Source of the DNA: Actinidia chinensis
Lineage: Eukaryota; Streptophyta; Magnoliopsida; Ericales; Actinidiaceae
Direction: 5' to 3'
DNA: 22,698 nucleotides
Assembly: GCA_009663005.1 (NCBI GenBank)
Contig: VIGQ01002365.1
Location: 42,501-65,198, forward strand
This document shows, piece after piece, positions 9,924-19,606 of this stretch. The notes beneath the pieces were generated by a model, which saw only the letters and a list, made by a program, of their open reading frames with translations, was not told where the DNA came from and did no database searches. Made by a program: the position numbers and the translations under genes. The first letter of the stretch is position 1. Every line of letters starts with the position of its first letter.

Positions 9924-10060
9924 GTTGCCACGTGCTCGTGTCCTATAGGTTTCGAGAGGCGGTTATTGGAGCGTGATCCTACCGTCCACTTGGACACGTT
10001 CTTGCTTCCTTCTTGCCTTTTCACCTTCCTTATTAAGGTCTATTTCTCTTCCTTCTCCCA
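9924..10060 (+). promoter_or_regulatory. Promoter-like block upstream of the antisense gene, copy A
   Basis: GTTGCCACGTG (9924-9934, with a G-box) is followed by a TTTTCACCTTCCTTATTAAG tract and ATTTCTCTTCCTTC. The same order occurs at 13958-14160. It lies about 600 bases before the first recognisable codons of the plus-strand gene, so it may be part of that gene's promoter. The rest of 9701-10651 has no recognisable coding sequence; TTTGGTAAG at about 10212 may be a leader splice donor. Confidence 0.4.
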
Positions 10061-10651
10061 ATACTGTGTATCGAACCTTCGAGAGCGTTTTAGAGAAAGA
10101 AAGAGCATTCATTCGTCTACTACTATCATCCAAACGCTTGTTTAACCACCGTTCTAGTTCCTGGCGTCTAATTTTTGACCTTTACATCGTTGGTTTCCTT
10201 TTGAGTTTAGCTTTGGTAAGTTTCTTCTTCATTTCCTTTCTGCGACTTGTATGCTTTTTTCATGATCTGGACTCGATTCCTTGTCTGCATTTCTATGCTT
10301 AGAGTTTGCTTTGCATCTGTGTTTCCATGCTTGAGTTTCTGTATCTGCCTTGAATTTTTTTGCTAGTTTGTTGTTGAATCTCAAGTTTCTAACCTTAGCT
10401 TGTTTGCCATTGTTGGAGTTTTGTGTTCCATGAACTGGGTCACCCTTGGCCTTTTCCCTCTCAAACATATGGGTTCGGGCTGCCCTATAGGATCAGTGGC
10501 CTAAGGGTTTTGCCCCCAGGCCCTTTTATTGCCTTGATGGGTTCGAGACAGTAAGAGGGACTAATAGCTGTCTCTCAAAAGTAAGTAGCCTTATCTCGTC
10601 ACAATTACCTGTATTAGCTTGTTCTAATTGTCTTACTTCTATTTTCAAAAT

Positions 10652-12840
10652 ATGGAGTTGAACCACGTTTGGCTGCTGATTCATGACGACGAAACTTTGA
10701 ACAAGTTTAGAGTTAACCACAACATTCCCGTGAATGTTCAAATAGAGCATTCCAGGCCAAAAAAGGATGCCAATCTGGTAGAGGGTCATGAGGACCGCAT
10801 CCCGATTCGTATTTGGTTGATCCATCAAGCCGGGCTCAGTCCCAATCAGCTTGATACTGAAGGAAGTGATGGCACATTGCCACATCACCTTCATGCAGGT
10901 GTCCATCAATTTTGCCCAAAACGTGCTCGCGGTGGACACGTTGATGCATCAGATGAAGCTCCCCTTCAGTGTCGAAGACCTGTTGCACGTCTATACCATA
11001 GTACAACCAAAGAAGGAGTCAAACCCACTCTTCTTGAAAGGTAAATAGTCATATTAAGTCTCATGAATTTCCTCCAACCACAAACGAGATTGGTCATTGA
11101 CAACCCAAATAAAGACTTGTTCCTCGATGTGTTTGTTTGGATTTCAGGAAATTAGGAGTTTCGGGCTAGGGACGATGGTCTCCGGTCATTCCCGAGGTAT
11201 AACGGCCATTTTCCCGACAATAAGTGTTTTCTTTGCTGACCACTTGTGAAGTTTCTTATGTTGATATTGATACTTTTTTTGGTTGCTGTGAAGATTTTAA
11301 TAACAATTTAAACGTCGTCCAAGGGGTGCAATAAGGCCATTCAAGCCATCAACAACAAACAGGCTTCGAGGAAGGTAGTCGATCTTCTATGTACGAGCCG
11401 ATTTATCATCACGTGATTCCACATAAGGATAAAGAGCTTAGCAGGATCAGGCTTCCTCCCCTACACATCAAGGGATGGCTCCGTTGTGTGACGCCTTCAG
11501 CTCAAAATTGTCTAGAGCCGAGCTCAATGCGAATATTCCCGTCGCCAGTTCAAGGGTGGGAAGAGGGCGTCCCCTCAAGCTCATCGAGCTACACTTTTTC
11601 AAATTTCTCAGATAGCGAGGAGAAGAAAGGAGATGAGGTCATCAGCCATCTCATGCTAAATAGAAGGCGAAATCGAGTGATTCCCATGGTTGAGCCCGAA
11701 GTTCCGGCACTGCCTATCTCTATTTCGAGATCAGACAACGAACTTGTGGGAGATGTCGAGATAGTCCATTCTTTCAGGGAAGCCTAACGATTCTGACGCG
11801 AGCTTGGAAGAGACTAACATGGTGAGGGTCAGGACCTTGGGCCAAAAGAAGACAGCACTAGCTACCGACCCTCCCATTGTAATATATCTGCCCCATCAGC
11901 CAAGTGCCCTTACCAACCATTGATCCAATCTTGGCACTGGATGTTGCGGGCATGGGGGTTGGACTGATCTCACTGGAGGCCCCGCTCCTTAGCAAACACA
12001 AGGGGAAGGAGCTCACAGCGGCCCATCCAAAAAGTCCAAGAAGAAGGCAAGAGAAATGAGCTCAACCTTCCTTCCCTCTTCGAGTGCGAATGCCGAGTTG
12101 TGGAAACCCGAGTTCTCCATTATTGAGCTCAGCAAATCGGTAATGGTGGCTTACACTACAAGGATCATGATACCAGCTTAGCCCTTGCACAAGCAGCCAT
12201 GCTACCAAAGGATGTTGTTGACCTCACGAAGGAGAGCTCAAAGGAAACTAGGGGTCTACTAGTGATGCAACAAGTCCAGGTAAGTGTCTTGAACTCAAGT
12301 ACTTCTTAATTTACTCTTTCAACCTTTTAGTACTTTTTAACATTTTCCTATATTTATTTTACAGAGTCTCCAAAGAGCGACTGCCATCGCAGAGCAAATG
12401 AAAGAGCAATCCTCCAAGATCAAAAGGTCCAAGAAGAAGATAAGATATCTGGAGAAACAGGCCAAGCTTGACTTTAAGGCTGCTGACAAGGCCAAATTGG
12501 AGCTCCCTGCTATCGAGCGGGAGAGAGATGCCAGATATGCTGCCATCGTCGAAGCTCGGGGGGAAGTGCTACCATCTAGGGGTAGCTGGACAAGGCTCAA
12601 GGATAACTAGAGGAGCTTGAGAAGGTTGCGTGCAGTCTAGTCTTCGAACGGGTGTACAATTGGGGAATCGACTGAGTTGGCGACAACTATGACAAGCAGC
12701 TGTCCAATCTTCGCCACAACATCTTCTAAGAGGGTTGGCTTGCTTTCTTGAAGAAGTTCGGCATTCCCCCTAAGCATCCTACTTGGAATGCGTTTCCCTC
12801 CATAGTCAAGCCAATGGACCCACCTCAAGCCTATTCTCCC
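10652..12840 (+). pseudogene. Antisense gene of the retrotransposon (plant transposon-associated protein), decayed
   Basis: Coding tracts follow in order on the plus strand. The start MELNHVWLLIHDDETLNKFR lies at 10652. After a frameshift come FMQVSINFAQNVLAVDTLM and PFSVEDLLHVYTIVQPKK (10851-11046). TRLVIDNPNKDLFLDVFVWI and SFPRYNGHFPD (11066-11237) have one in-frame TAG where I expect Trp. KAIQAINNKQASRKVVDLL follows (about 11325-11390), shifting to YEPIYHHVIPHKDKE-like codons and a Ser-rich part to 11787. After an 85-bp intron, Lys/Glu-rich coiled-coil residues KEQSSKIKRSKKKIRYLEKQ run to about 12608. The last tract is GWLAFLKKFGIPPKHPTWNA (about 12735-12795). I recognise this layout as the abundant plant 'putative transposon protein' family found antisense in Tat-type Ty3/gypsy elements. 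Its function is unknown. Stops and frameshifts make it non-functional. Confidence 0.65.
12280..12364 (+). other. Probable 85-bp intron in the antisense gene
   Basis: CCAG|GTAAGTGT opens it and TATTTATTTTACAG|AGTC closes it. The inside is T-rich, and both flanks encode plausible residues in this gene (LLVMQQVQ before, SLQRATAIAEQMKEQ after). Donor and acceptor both fit plant GT-AG rules and are on the plus strand, so splicing would occur only in the antisense transcript. Confidence 0.6.
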
Positions 12841-13165
12841 TTGTGCTGCCTAATTTCAATGAAAGATGATGGATGATGAGGTAGACGAGGTCCCAGAGAA
12901 AGTCCCTGAGGTGGTCGGTAAGTTGGGCCAAGAGCGGTAGCAGTAGTAGTGGATGACATAACCGCGACATAGGACAGAATAGTAGCATCAAACGTGACGC
13001 AACTGTTGATGAGACCTCTCCGAACTTGTCCCTAATTTATAATAATTTGTCTTGTACTAAACAATCTTTCGGATGCTTTGTAATGAATGGATTTTCTTTC
13101 TATAGCTCGTTTGCATGAGATTTGCATGATTCAATTCATTTTTTGTTCATTGACTAAGTGCACTT
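12841..13165 (+). other. Probable 3' UTR remnant of the antisense gene
   Basis: After the last coding-like tract come TTTATAATAATTTGTCTTG and GCTTTGTAATGAATGGATTT (about 13033-13095), the T-rich and AATGAA-like composition of plant 3' ends. No other gene is visible in this stretch. Confidence 0.35.
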
Positions 13166-13940
13166 AGGCATCTTCGAGGAACAGAACTCGAAACGTGCGT
13201 AGAGCTCGATTAACTCTTCTCGTAAGAATTTTTGTCCAATATACTTAGCAAACCACATGGGGCAAAGCTCGGAGCTCTCATAGAGCTTAGCTAGCACTTC
13301 CCTAAATTTTGTCAAGTATATTTTGCAACTCTCGTGAGACAAAGCTCGGAGCTCTCATGGAACTTAGCTAACTCTTTCTCAAATCTTGCTAAGTATACTT
13401 GGGCAACATCCATGGGACAGACCTCGGAGCTCACATAGAGTTCGGCTAGTACTTCCTTGAAATTTTTGCCAAGTATACTCAGTAGCTCTCGGGGGACAAA
13501 GCTCGAAGCTCCTCCAGAGCTCGGCTAACTCTTTCCAAATCTTTGTTACGTATACTTGGGCGACTTCCGTGGACAGTAGCTTGGAGCTCGCATAGAACTC
13601 GGCTAGCACTTCCCTAAAACTTTGCCAAGTATACTTGGCAACTCTCATAGGAAAGATCTCGAAACTCTCATAGAGCTCAGTTAACTCTTTTTCAAATCTT
13701 TGCTAAGTATACTTGGTAACATCCGAGGGACAGAGCTCGGCTAACACTTCTTGAAATTTTGCCATGTATACTTGGCAACTCTCATGGGACAGAGCTTGGA
13801 GTTCTCCTAGAGCTTGGATCTCGCACTTGGCTAGCGCTTCCTTGAAATTTTGCCAAGTATACTTGGCAACTCTTGTAGGACAGTGCTCGATTAACTCTTT
13901 CCCAAAATTTTGGTTAGTGCATTTATGTGCAAACCTAATG
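13166..13940. repeat. Tandem array of about ten 78-bp units of two alternating types
   Basis: Units run GGGACAGAGCTCGGAGCTC, then a TAGAGCTCGGCTA-like part, then CCAAGTATACTTGG and a C/T-rich tail. Type 1 has CTAGCACTTCC and GCCAAGTATACTTGGCAACT. Type 2 has TAACTCTTTC and GCTAAGTATACTTGGGCAAC. They alternate 2-1-2-1-2-1-2-1-1-2 from left to right, so the true period is about 156 bp. Perfect palindromes GCCAAGTATACTTGGC occur at 13624-13639 and 13852-13867. The basic 78-bp unit equals 26 codons; the minus frame reads repeats like KYTWQ-FREVLAELYESSELC. The array lies in the sense 5' part of the element, where gag is missing. Confidence 0.9.
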
Positions 13941-13957
13941 GGACACGCAGTGTGGGC

Positions 13958-14175
13958 GTTGCCACGTGTCTGACTCCTATGGTTGTGTACGACAGTTAGC
14001 CTGCGAAACGTCGCACTCCAGGTGCACTCTCTGCCACTTCAGATGCCTTTCCCTTTCCATAGCGTTCACCGTTCTTCTGTTTTAATGACGGTTTGTTGAC
14101 CTTCTTTATTAATGTTAGTCCGTTCACCTTTCCCATTAATGGTGGTCCATTTACCTTCCTTCCACCACTATAAAT
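13958..14175 (+). promoter_or_regulatory. Promoter-like block, copy B, with TATA box
   Basis: GTTGCCACGTG (13958-13968) is followed by TTCACCTTTCCCATTAATGG, CCATTTACCTTCCTTCC and the box TATAAAT (14169-14175). It resembles the block at 9924-10060. It points on the plus strand toward the right LTR, against the sense direction of the element. In the sense direction it is the 5' leader. Confidence 0.4.
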
Positions 14176-14262
14176 TCAAAAGACCCTATGTTGTTTTTTT
14201 TGCATCTCAAAACTTTTTGATTTTTTTTGAGTTTGCCCTTGTCCCCTAGGACTGGAGTCATT

Positions 14263-14280
14263 GGTCTTAGAGTTCTAATA
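14263..14280 (-). promoter_or_regulatory. Degenerate Met-tRNA primer-binding site
   Basis: On the minus strand TATTAGAACTCTAAGACC abuts the 5' LTR. It resembles the TATCAGAGC part of the plant initiator Met-tRNA site TGGTATCAGAGC, with transition differences. The leading TGG is not preserved. The match is weak but falls in the right place. Confidence 0.35.
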
Positions 14281-15019
14281 TTGGTGTGGTGAGTTTAAGA
14301 GGTGAGAGGAAGACAACTTGAGGATAGACACCTGTGGTGGCTCTATGGCGGCTTAGGTAGCTGCAACCTACAAGGTTCTAGCTGCAACATTGAAACAATG
14401 AGATCAGCAGACGAAGTTGTTTTTGGAAAATGGCTTTCATCCCAACAGGGCAGTTAGAAGACCAGAGAATGTAAGGAGAGATAATATCTATTCTACAGGC
14501 CAAAATTTGTGTACCTTTTAAAGAAACAAAGGCTGTATTTATATGGTACAGCTCGGCGCATACCTTGACGCGGTAGCTGTCTTGTCACTAGACAGACTAC
14601 GGCTCGATGCGTGTTCGTACGCGCCGACTGTTATGCTCACGATTAGGCAGTTGACCTAGCCATTGCTCCTAGCGCCTGGTTGATACCTTGTCATTATGCT
14701 GCCAATGTCACTATCCGCATGTGGGGGCTGTCAAAGAAACTTTGACATGAAAGTCACCTTCTCTCCCCTAACATCCTTTGGGATTGTCACCGGTCGTTGC
14801 CCCTCATCCAAGCTCTAACATGGTTATTCTTCCGAGCTTGCAAAATAGCAAAGGCTCGAGGGTAACGATGACCTTAGCTCAGACAATACTTATCTTCGGT
14901 AGTGTCTGCACCGGCTCCAGCGTGAAATGACTTTCCGAGCTTGCTTCATAGTGATAGCTCAGCGAAGATCTCTACCCAAGCAATGCCAGATTATGTCTTT
15001 ATATATTTTTTCTCTTACA
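14279..15019 (-). repeat. 5' LTR of the antisense-gene retrotransposon
   Basis: Partner of the left LTR. On the minus strand it starts TGTAAGAG and ends CACACCAATA. The minus-strand TATA box TATAAATAC (14537-14543 core) sits about 475 bases into the LTR, a usual promoter position. Many indels and substitutions separate it from the left LTR. Confidence 0.85.
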
Positions 15020-15024
15020 GTTTC
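15020..15024. repeat. Target-site duplication GTTTC, right
   Basis: Second GTTTC copy, followed by AATTATAATAATAAAAAAGG. That sequence continues the block interrupted at 8951. Confidence 0.85.
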
Positions 15025-15621
15025 AATTATAATAATAAAAAAGGTGGCTTTAATTTACGGAATCATATCAATCAATAAAAATATACTAGAATTCTAATTA
15101 TATAGCTCAAAAATTAATACAATAAAAATATGTTATTAGAAATAAATGATGGCATATATTTTTTTTATTTTCTCATTCCTTTTCTAATCATGAATTGCAT
15201 TTTGAGTTAATTTGCTAAAATGCCACTACGTACTTCGGTATAGAAACCACGAAGAGTTGTGTGGTAATAAGACAGGTTATTATCGCCCGTAAGGAAACCA
15301 CAAGTAGTAAATTAAAATTTTATCTAACATAATCAATTGAAATGAAACTGAAAAAAACAAAAAAGAGAAAATCTTTGAATGACCTGTGTGTCTCTTATGA
15401 TCAAAAGATCAAATTTAAAATCCAAACAAAAATCTCCGTTTTTAACCTGGCCCAATAAAAATGTTGAATCGAATATTCAGGGCTTGATAGAGAGCAAGAA
15501 ATACGTATCCAATGAAAAGAACCACTTTGGTTCTAACTACCGGCCTCCAATAAAGAAGTTGAATCGAACGCATCAGGGCTGAAAAAGAGAGAGCAAGAAA
15601 ACAAGTAATTAGAAAACTTCT
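15025..15621 (+). repeat. Right fragment of duplicated block, copy 1
   Basis: It continues the block interrupted by the retrotransposon and matches 16619-17216, for example TATACTAGAATT, GCTCAAAAATTAATACAATA, TCTCATTCCTTTTCTAATCAT, GCATTTTGAGTTAATTTG and GGAAACCACAAGTAGTAAA. Its end holds two copies of a roughly 90-bp motif (GTTGAATCGAA...CAGGGCT...GAGAGCAAGAAA). No gene is recognised; open frames do not match between the copies. Confidence 0.85.
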
Positions 15622-16450
15622 ATCCATGAATATTATAATATATTTACATTTATTGACTCCTATTTATTTTGGACCTATCATCTTCACATTTTTAGTATAT
15701 AGTATACCTTAATTATTGAGACTTGCACTTTTTTAGTTGAATTATATCACCTCATACTTTGTATGATTAATTATTTAAAAAAATTCTATATTATAAGCCA
15801 TAAGCCAATCAAATTAGCGCATGATTTATTTTTAGTTCATAAAGGAGTCAACAATTTTTTTAAAACATAAATTGATACGATATAGATATATGCCTTTAAT
15901 TATACATGTTATGTTGTGCGTATTAAACTTAAGAAAATAATTTCTACACTCTTCTCTTTATCAAATACATTCTATTTTTTATCCTTATTATGGGTAAAAA
16001 AAAATTTAATGTAAATCTTAAACAACTAACCCTCCCAACAAAAAAAAAAGAATGAAATAAAAGTCCAAGGATATTGGAAGGCAATATTTGTAATGGACAA
16101 AAAATATCAAGGGAATTATTAATAATATTATATAATAAAAACAAAAGGTGAGTGTATTTGATAAAAATGAATTACAAAAATCAAGACCCCCAAAATTTTA
16201 TTGCCTCCAACAAAGGACGTTTAAATTTTTATTAATTCTATTTTATGTAATTTCCCAAGGGAGATCTAGTGTAATTTAGAAGAAGCTTTAGGAATAGAGG
16301 GAAGGGCATTATTGGTCTTAATACCTCATAATGGCTATATTAGAATTATTATGTTATGTTTCTGACGATTGACTAACGGAGGGAGGTTTGTATATATTGA
16401 AAGATAAAGCCAAGGAAGTGCATAGTATAATTTCCAAGTGGGAATTCTGT
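15622..16450. mobile_element. Second, left-truncated copy of the 5591-7201 element
   Basis: It matches 6318-7160 in the same orientation, for example TTATTGACTCCTATTTATTT, CTTTGTATGATTA, TTAGCGCATGATTTATT, ACTAACCCTCCC, AGGGCATTATTGG and GATTGACTAACGGA. The left 730 bases of the element, including its left inverted repeat, are absent, and the right end is shortened. The copies differ by many substitutions and indels, so the duplication is old. Confidence 0.85.
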
Positions 16451-17216
16451 GTCCCCTCTTAAAATTTTTTTTTTATTCGTCATTTAAAATTCTTGAGTAT
16501 TTATAAAACACATATATTACTATGTGTTCCCAAATATTTCACATATTTATGTACACACCGTCGATTTGATTTATTTGATTTTATACAATTTTTTAAAAGT
16601 TGAGTATTTTTTATGTTTTCCATTATAATAATAAAAAAAGATGGCTTTAAAATTTATGAAAATCAAACAATCAATAAAACATATACTAGAATTTCTAATT
16701 TATGCTCAAAAATTAATACAATAAAAGATGTTATAGAGAAATAAACTATGCATATGTTTTTATTTATTTCTCATTCCTTTTCTAATCATAATTGCATTTT
16801 GAGTTAATTTGAGTAAAATTGTCACAATGTACTACTTCATCGAGAACCAACAGGAATTGTGGTGTTAATAAAAAGGTGATTATTTCGCACATAAGGAACC
16901 ACAAGTAGTAAAAATTAAAGCATTAAATTTTTTTATCTAACAATAATCATAGAACTGGAAATTAAAAAAAGAAAAGCCTTTGAATGTACCCTGTGCTCCT
17001 ACGGTAAAGATCACACCCTAAAAATCCAAAACAGAGAAAAGCTATGTTCTTACCAGCCTCCATAAAGAAGTTGAATCGAACAATCAGGGTTTGAGAGAGA
17101 GCACGAAATACAATAATCCAAAAAAAAGAAAGTTCTATTCTTAACGTCTCTAAAAAAAGTTGAATCGAACAATCAAGATATGAGGGAGAGCAATTTGAGA
17201 GAGAGCAAAAACAAGT
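16451..17216 (+). repeat. Duplicated block, copy 2 (uninterrupted)
   Basis: It matches in turn 7202-7314, 8861-8951 and 15025-15621 without the two large inserts, so it records the pre-insertion state. TTATGTTTTCCATTATAATAA at about 16611-16631 is the empty target of the retrotransposon. The GTTGAATCGAAC motif also occurs twice here, near 17069 and 17159. Confidence 0.85.
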
Positions 17217-18639
17217 ATAACAACAATGACAATGACATTTCTATAACTAAGAGAAGTTTCAGAATCGTTGATTCTTGTAGCGGTTTGGTCCTTTATGTTC
17301 TTTACTTGGAATATTGAGAAAGCAAGGATTAAATTCCATCCACTTTCCTTTTTTTTTTCCAAAAGAATAGAATAGAGAAATACAGAAATGTTTCCGCTTT
17401 AAATCGATGCTAAATTGCATCTCAAGCAATGTACATTCAACCTACAATCTCCCTTTCACGAGAGCGCCAAATTATCAGAAAATGTTTGAACTATATGCCC
17501 CGCCTATTCATGAATTGCAAGCCCAAGACATTGAAAGGAAAAGTATTTTCAGTTGGTAAATGACACGACATGAAGCATGCCAATACAAAACAAGATAACC
17601 ATGCAGAATCTAAAGAACACAATCATAAAACTCCTTTACTGGCCAGACGAAAAGCGGAGAAAGTATTACCAGAACTTAAAAGATATTGCAGAAATAAGTT
17701 TTCATTGTTTTTTTCACTTCACAAGCTTCACACTTCAGTAATTGATTGGGCAACGACTTCACCAATAAAGCTGTTCTAACCTGATCTAATTCCTAACATA
17801 CTCCATCTCCAATTAGATTCAGCTTTTATTAAAGGCCTTTCTCTTCCTGGTAACACCAGTCCAAAGGCAGCAAAAATTATTTCCCATATTAATTCCGTTG
17901 GGCTTGAAACTTGAAGCAAACGAGCCTTATTTTGGGCCATTCAGGACAAACCAGGACTATTCCCATCCATTTTAATATTGCTATTGCTTCGACACTTCCA
18001 AGAATAACATAACAGGATAAGGTTTGTTGCCCTCTATGGTTTTCCCTTCTGATCCAAAAACAAAAAAGAATTATTATGGATTAGAAGAAGCAGCTATAAC
18101 GCGCCAGTTGATTCAACAAGTTTACTCTTCAACATTGATCTTGCCTGTAAGTTCTCATAAACCCATTGCCATCACTTCACTTCAACCCCAAGAGGCCATC
18201 CATTTTTTCATCACCTTCCACAGAAAACCACTCATCCCACTACATTTTTCATGTTTTTCCCATATTAATTTCCTCGGTAGGTGGGCAATTTTTCTCTCTT
18301 CCTAACCTTCGCCACCACTTGTGTTTCTTCCTCTTGATTGCTGCCAGCCGCAATCCAGCCCCAAATTCCGTTCCAGAGGTCACCTCTTCCCAAGTAATGA
18401 ATGTACGTTTCCTTCTCTCTATAGAACTTTCCAGATCCAAAACATCTGTTTGGTAATTTTTAATTAGGAACGAGTCTTGACATGTAACACTATACTTGGA
18501 TTGCATCTACCGGGAAACGAAGATATTTAAAAGGAAGATTTTTCATTTGTTTTTTTTTGAATTTCAAAGATCAAGCATCTAGTAGCATAAAGTCATCATC
18601 AAATCAAAACCCCAAACCCATAGATCATACTCATTGAAA
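17217..18639. other. Unassigned stretch without recognised gene
   Basis: This stretch is less AT-biased than its left neighbour. Short open frames exist on both strands (for instance 17570-17779 plus, 18024-18305 plus, and a Lys/Arg-rich one 18249-18506 minus). None shows a motif I recognise, conserved splice structure or a start context. No repeat partner is found in this window. Confidence 0.4.
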
Positions 18640-18870
18640 ATTGAATTTCAAACCCATAAGCTCAAAACATAAAATAACCCCTTTCACATTCAATAATTCC
18701 TCACCTCTGCACTGCATGTACATAAAATTTTGTATCATCTGCAAATTGTAGAGGGGTGATAAGCCAATGTCAATGATCCTTCTGGGTCTCTGAAGTCCTG
18801 AATTATGAATATTCAATCCCCTGGCCACCCACATCAGACTAGAAAGGGGACATTGTTTCCCCCTAATTCC
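18640..18870 (-). pseudogene. LINE (L1-type) reverse-transcriptase fragment
   Basis: On the minus strand CPLSSLMWVARGLN aligns with the family motif around R-Q-G-D-P-L-S-P. After a short gap, QFADDTKFYVHA carries the FADD catalytic motif of reverse transcriptases. EELLNVKGVILCFELMGLKF then resembles the helix region after FADD in plant L1 LINEs. At least one frameshift separates these parts, and both ends of the ORF are missing, so it is a dead internal scrap. The copia element at 18917 starts just upstream in the sense direction, possibly having inserted into or beside it. Confidence 0.7.
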
Positions 18871-18916
18871 TTAAATTATTCTGAATTCTTTAGTTCTAGA
18901 ACCGTTAATTGATACT

Positions 18917-19606
18917 TGTTGTGGCCCACAGGACTAGTCATTAGTCACATCTAAACATATCAACCACACACCAAGCATAGATATACGTGTTCGGCCAATC
19001 TGCCTACGTCCACGAGAGGGAACGCACTAATTCCCTACACTATGAACCAATAATTCAACTATCTCAGGATGAATTACAATAGTACAATGGGAGGAGCGCA
19101 TGCTCCACCACCTCACTCTCACACTCTCTCATCTCTCCCATCTCCAACTGGTCGTTCTCTCCTCTCACAGTACCCCGACAATCTCACCCTCCTCATATCT
19201 CTCTCTGATATCAGTACACGTCCCCCGCCCCTTGGCAGCAACACAGCAACAAGCTGTGTGCTTCCCAGTAATCCCCCAAAGATTACATCTTACTTACTAC
19301 TACTCCCCTCTCCTCTCTCTGGCAACCCTCATCAATTTATGGCCATAACAGAGAAGAGCAGATGGCTCAGCCATGAGCTCATACATCCCACCATTTGAGA
19401 CTTTCGGGAAGAGAGGTGGCTTCCAATCTGGTACTTCTTCGGGGCAGCTCTTGTTGTTGATAGAAACTGGTGCTTCGTCTCTCTTCCTCCTCTTCTCTTC
19501 TCCTCTTTCTTTCTCTTCCGTCTCTGCCTCTTTAATATGAATTCACTATTCATATTGGCTTGGGCTTCCATTGGGCTTGGGCTTTCTTCCAATGGGCTTT
19601 AATGGT

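Larger units (their letters stand above)
8957..15019 (-). mobile_element. LTR retrotransposon lacking gag-pol, with antisense gene and 78-bp array
   Basis: Two LTRs of about 730-740 bp (8957-9684 and 14279-15019) are in direct orientation and flanked by GTTTC at 8952-8956 and 15020-15024. The duplicate locus near 16604-16632 keeps the uninterrupted target, proving the insertion. A purine-rich tract next to the left LTR, a degenerate Met-tRNA primer site next to the right LTR and minus-strand TATA boxes in both LTRs all put the sense strand on minus. The 4.6-kb interior has no visible gag, protease, RT or integrase. It holds a decayed plus-strand gene and a tandem array. The LTRs look roughly a quarter different by eye, so the insertion is old. 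An antisense gene beside the 3' LTR matches the layout of Tat-branch Ty3/gypsy elements; that lineage is inferred. Confidence 0.85.

Noticed and set aside
9973..10302. Plus-strand open frame with hydrophobic end (109 codons)
   Set aside because: Composition follows a T-rich leader-like sequence. It has no family match and contains a likely splice donor, so I treat it as untranslated leader.
10526..10939. Minus-strand open frame of 137 codons in the retrotransposon sense direction
   Set aside because: It is the complement of the recognisable plus-strand tract at 10652-10940 and shows no gag or pol motif.
13166..13940. Possible CRISPR-like array
   Set aside because: Units are about 78 bp, directly adjacent without unique spacers, and lie inside a plant retrotransposon.
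15379..15582. Open frame containing repeated LNRTHQG/VESNIQG-like codons
   Set aside because: The frame is not open in the duplicate copy at about 17000-17200, and the repeated DNA motif explains the resemblance.
18024..18456. Overlapping plus-strand frames of 93 and 96 codons
   Set aside because: No recognised motif or promoter context. The frames overlap each other and a minus-strand frame, as expected for stop-poor pyrimidine-rich DNA.
19069..19398. Plus-strand frames rich in Ser, Pro and Leu
   Set aside because: They come from the CT-rich part of the copia LTR, lie on the non-sense strand and are not kept in the second LTR.
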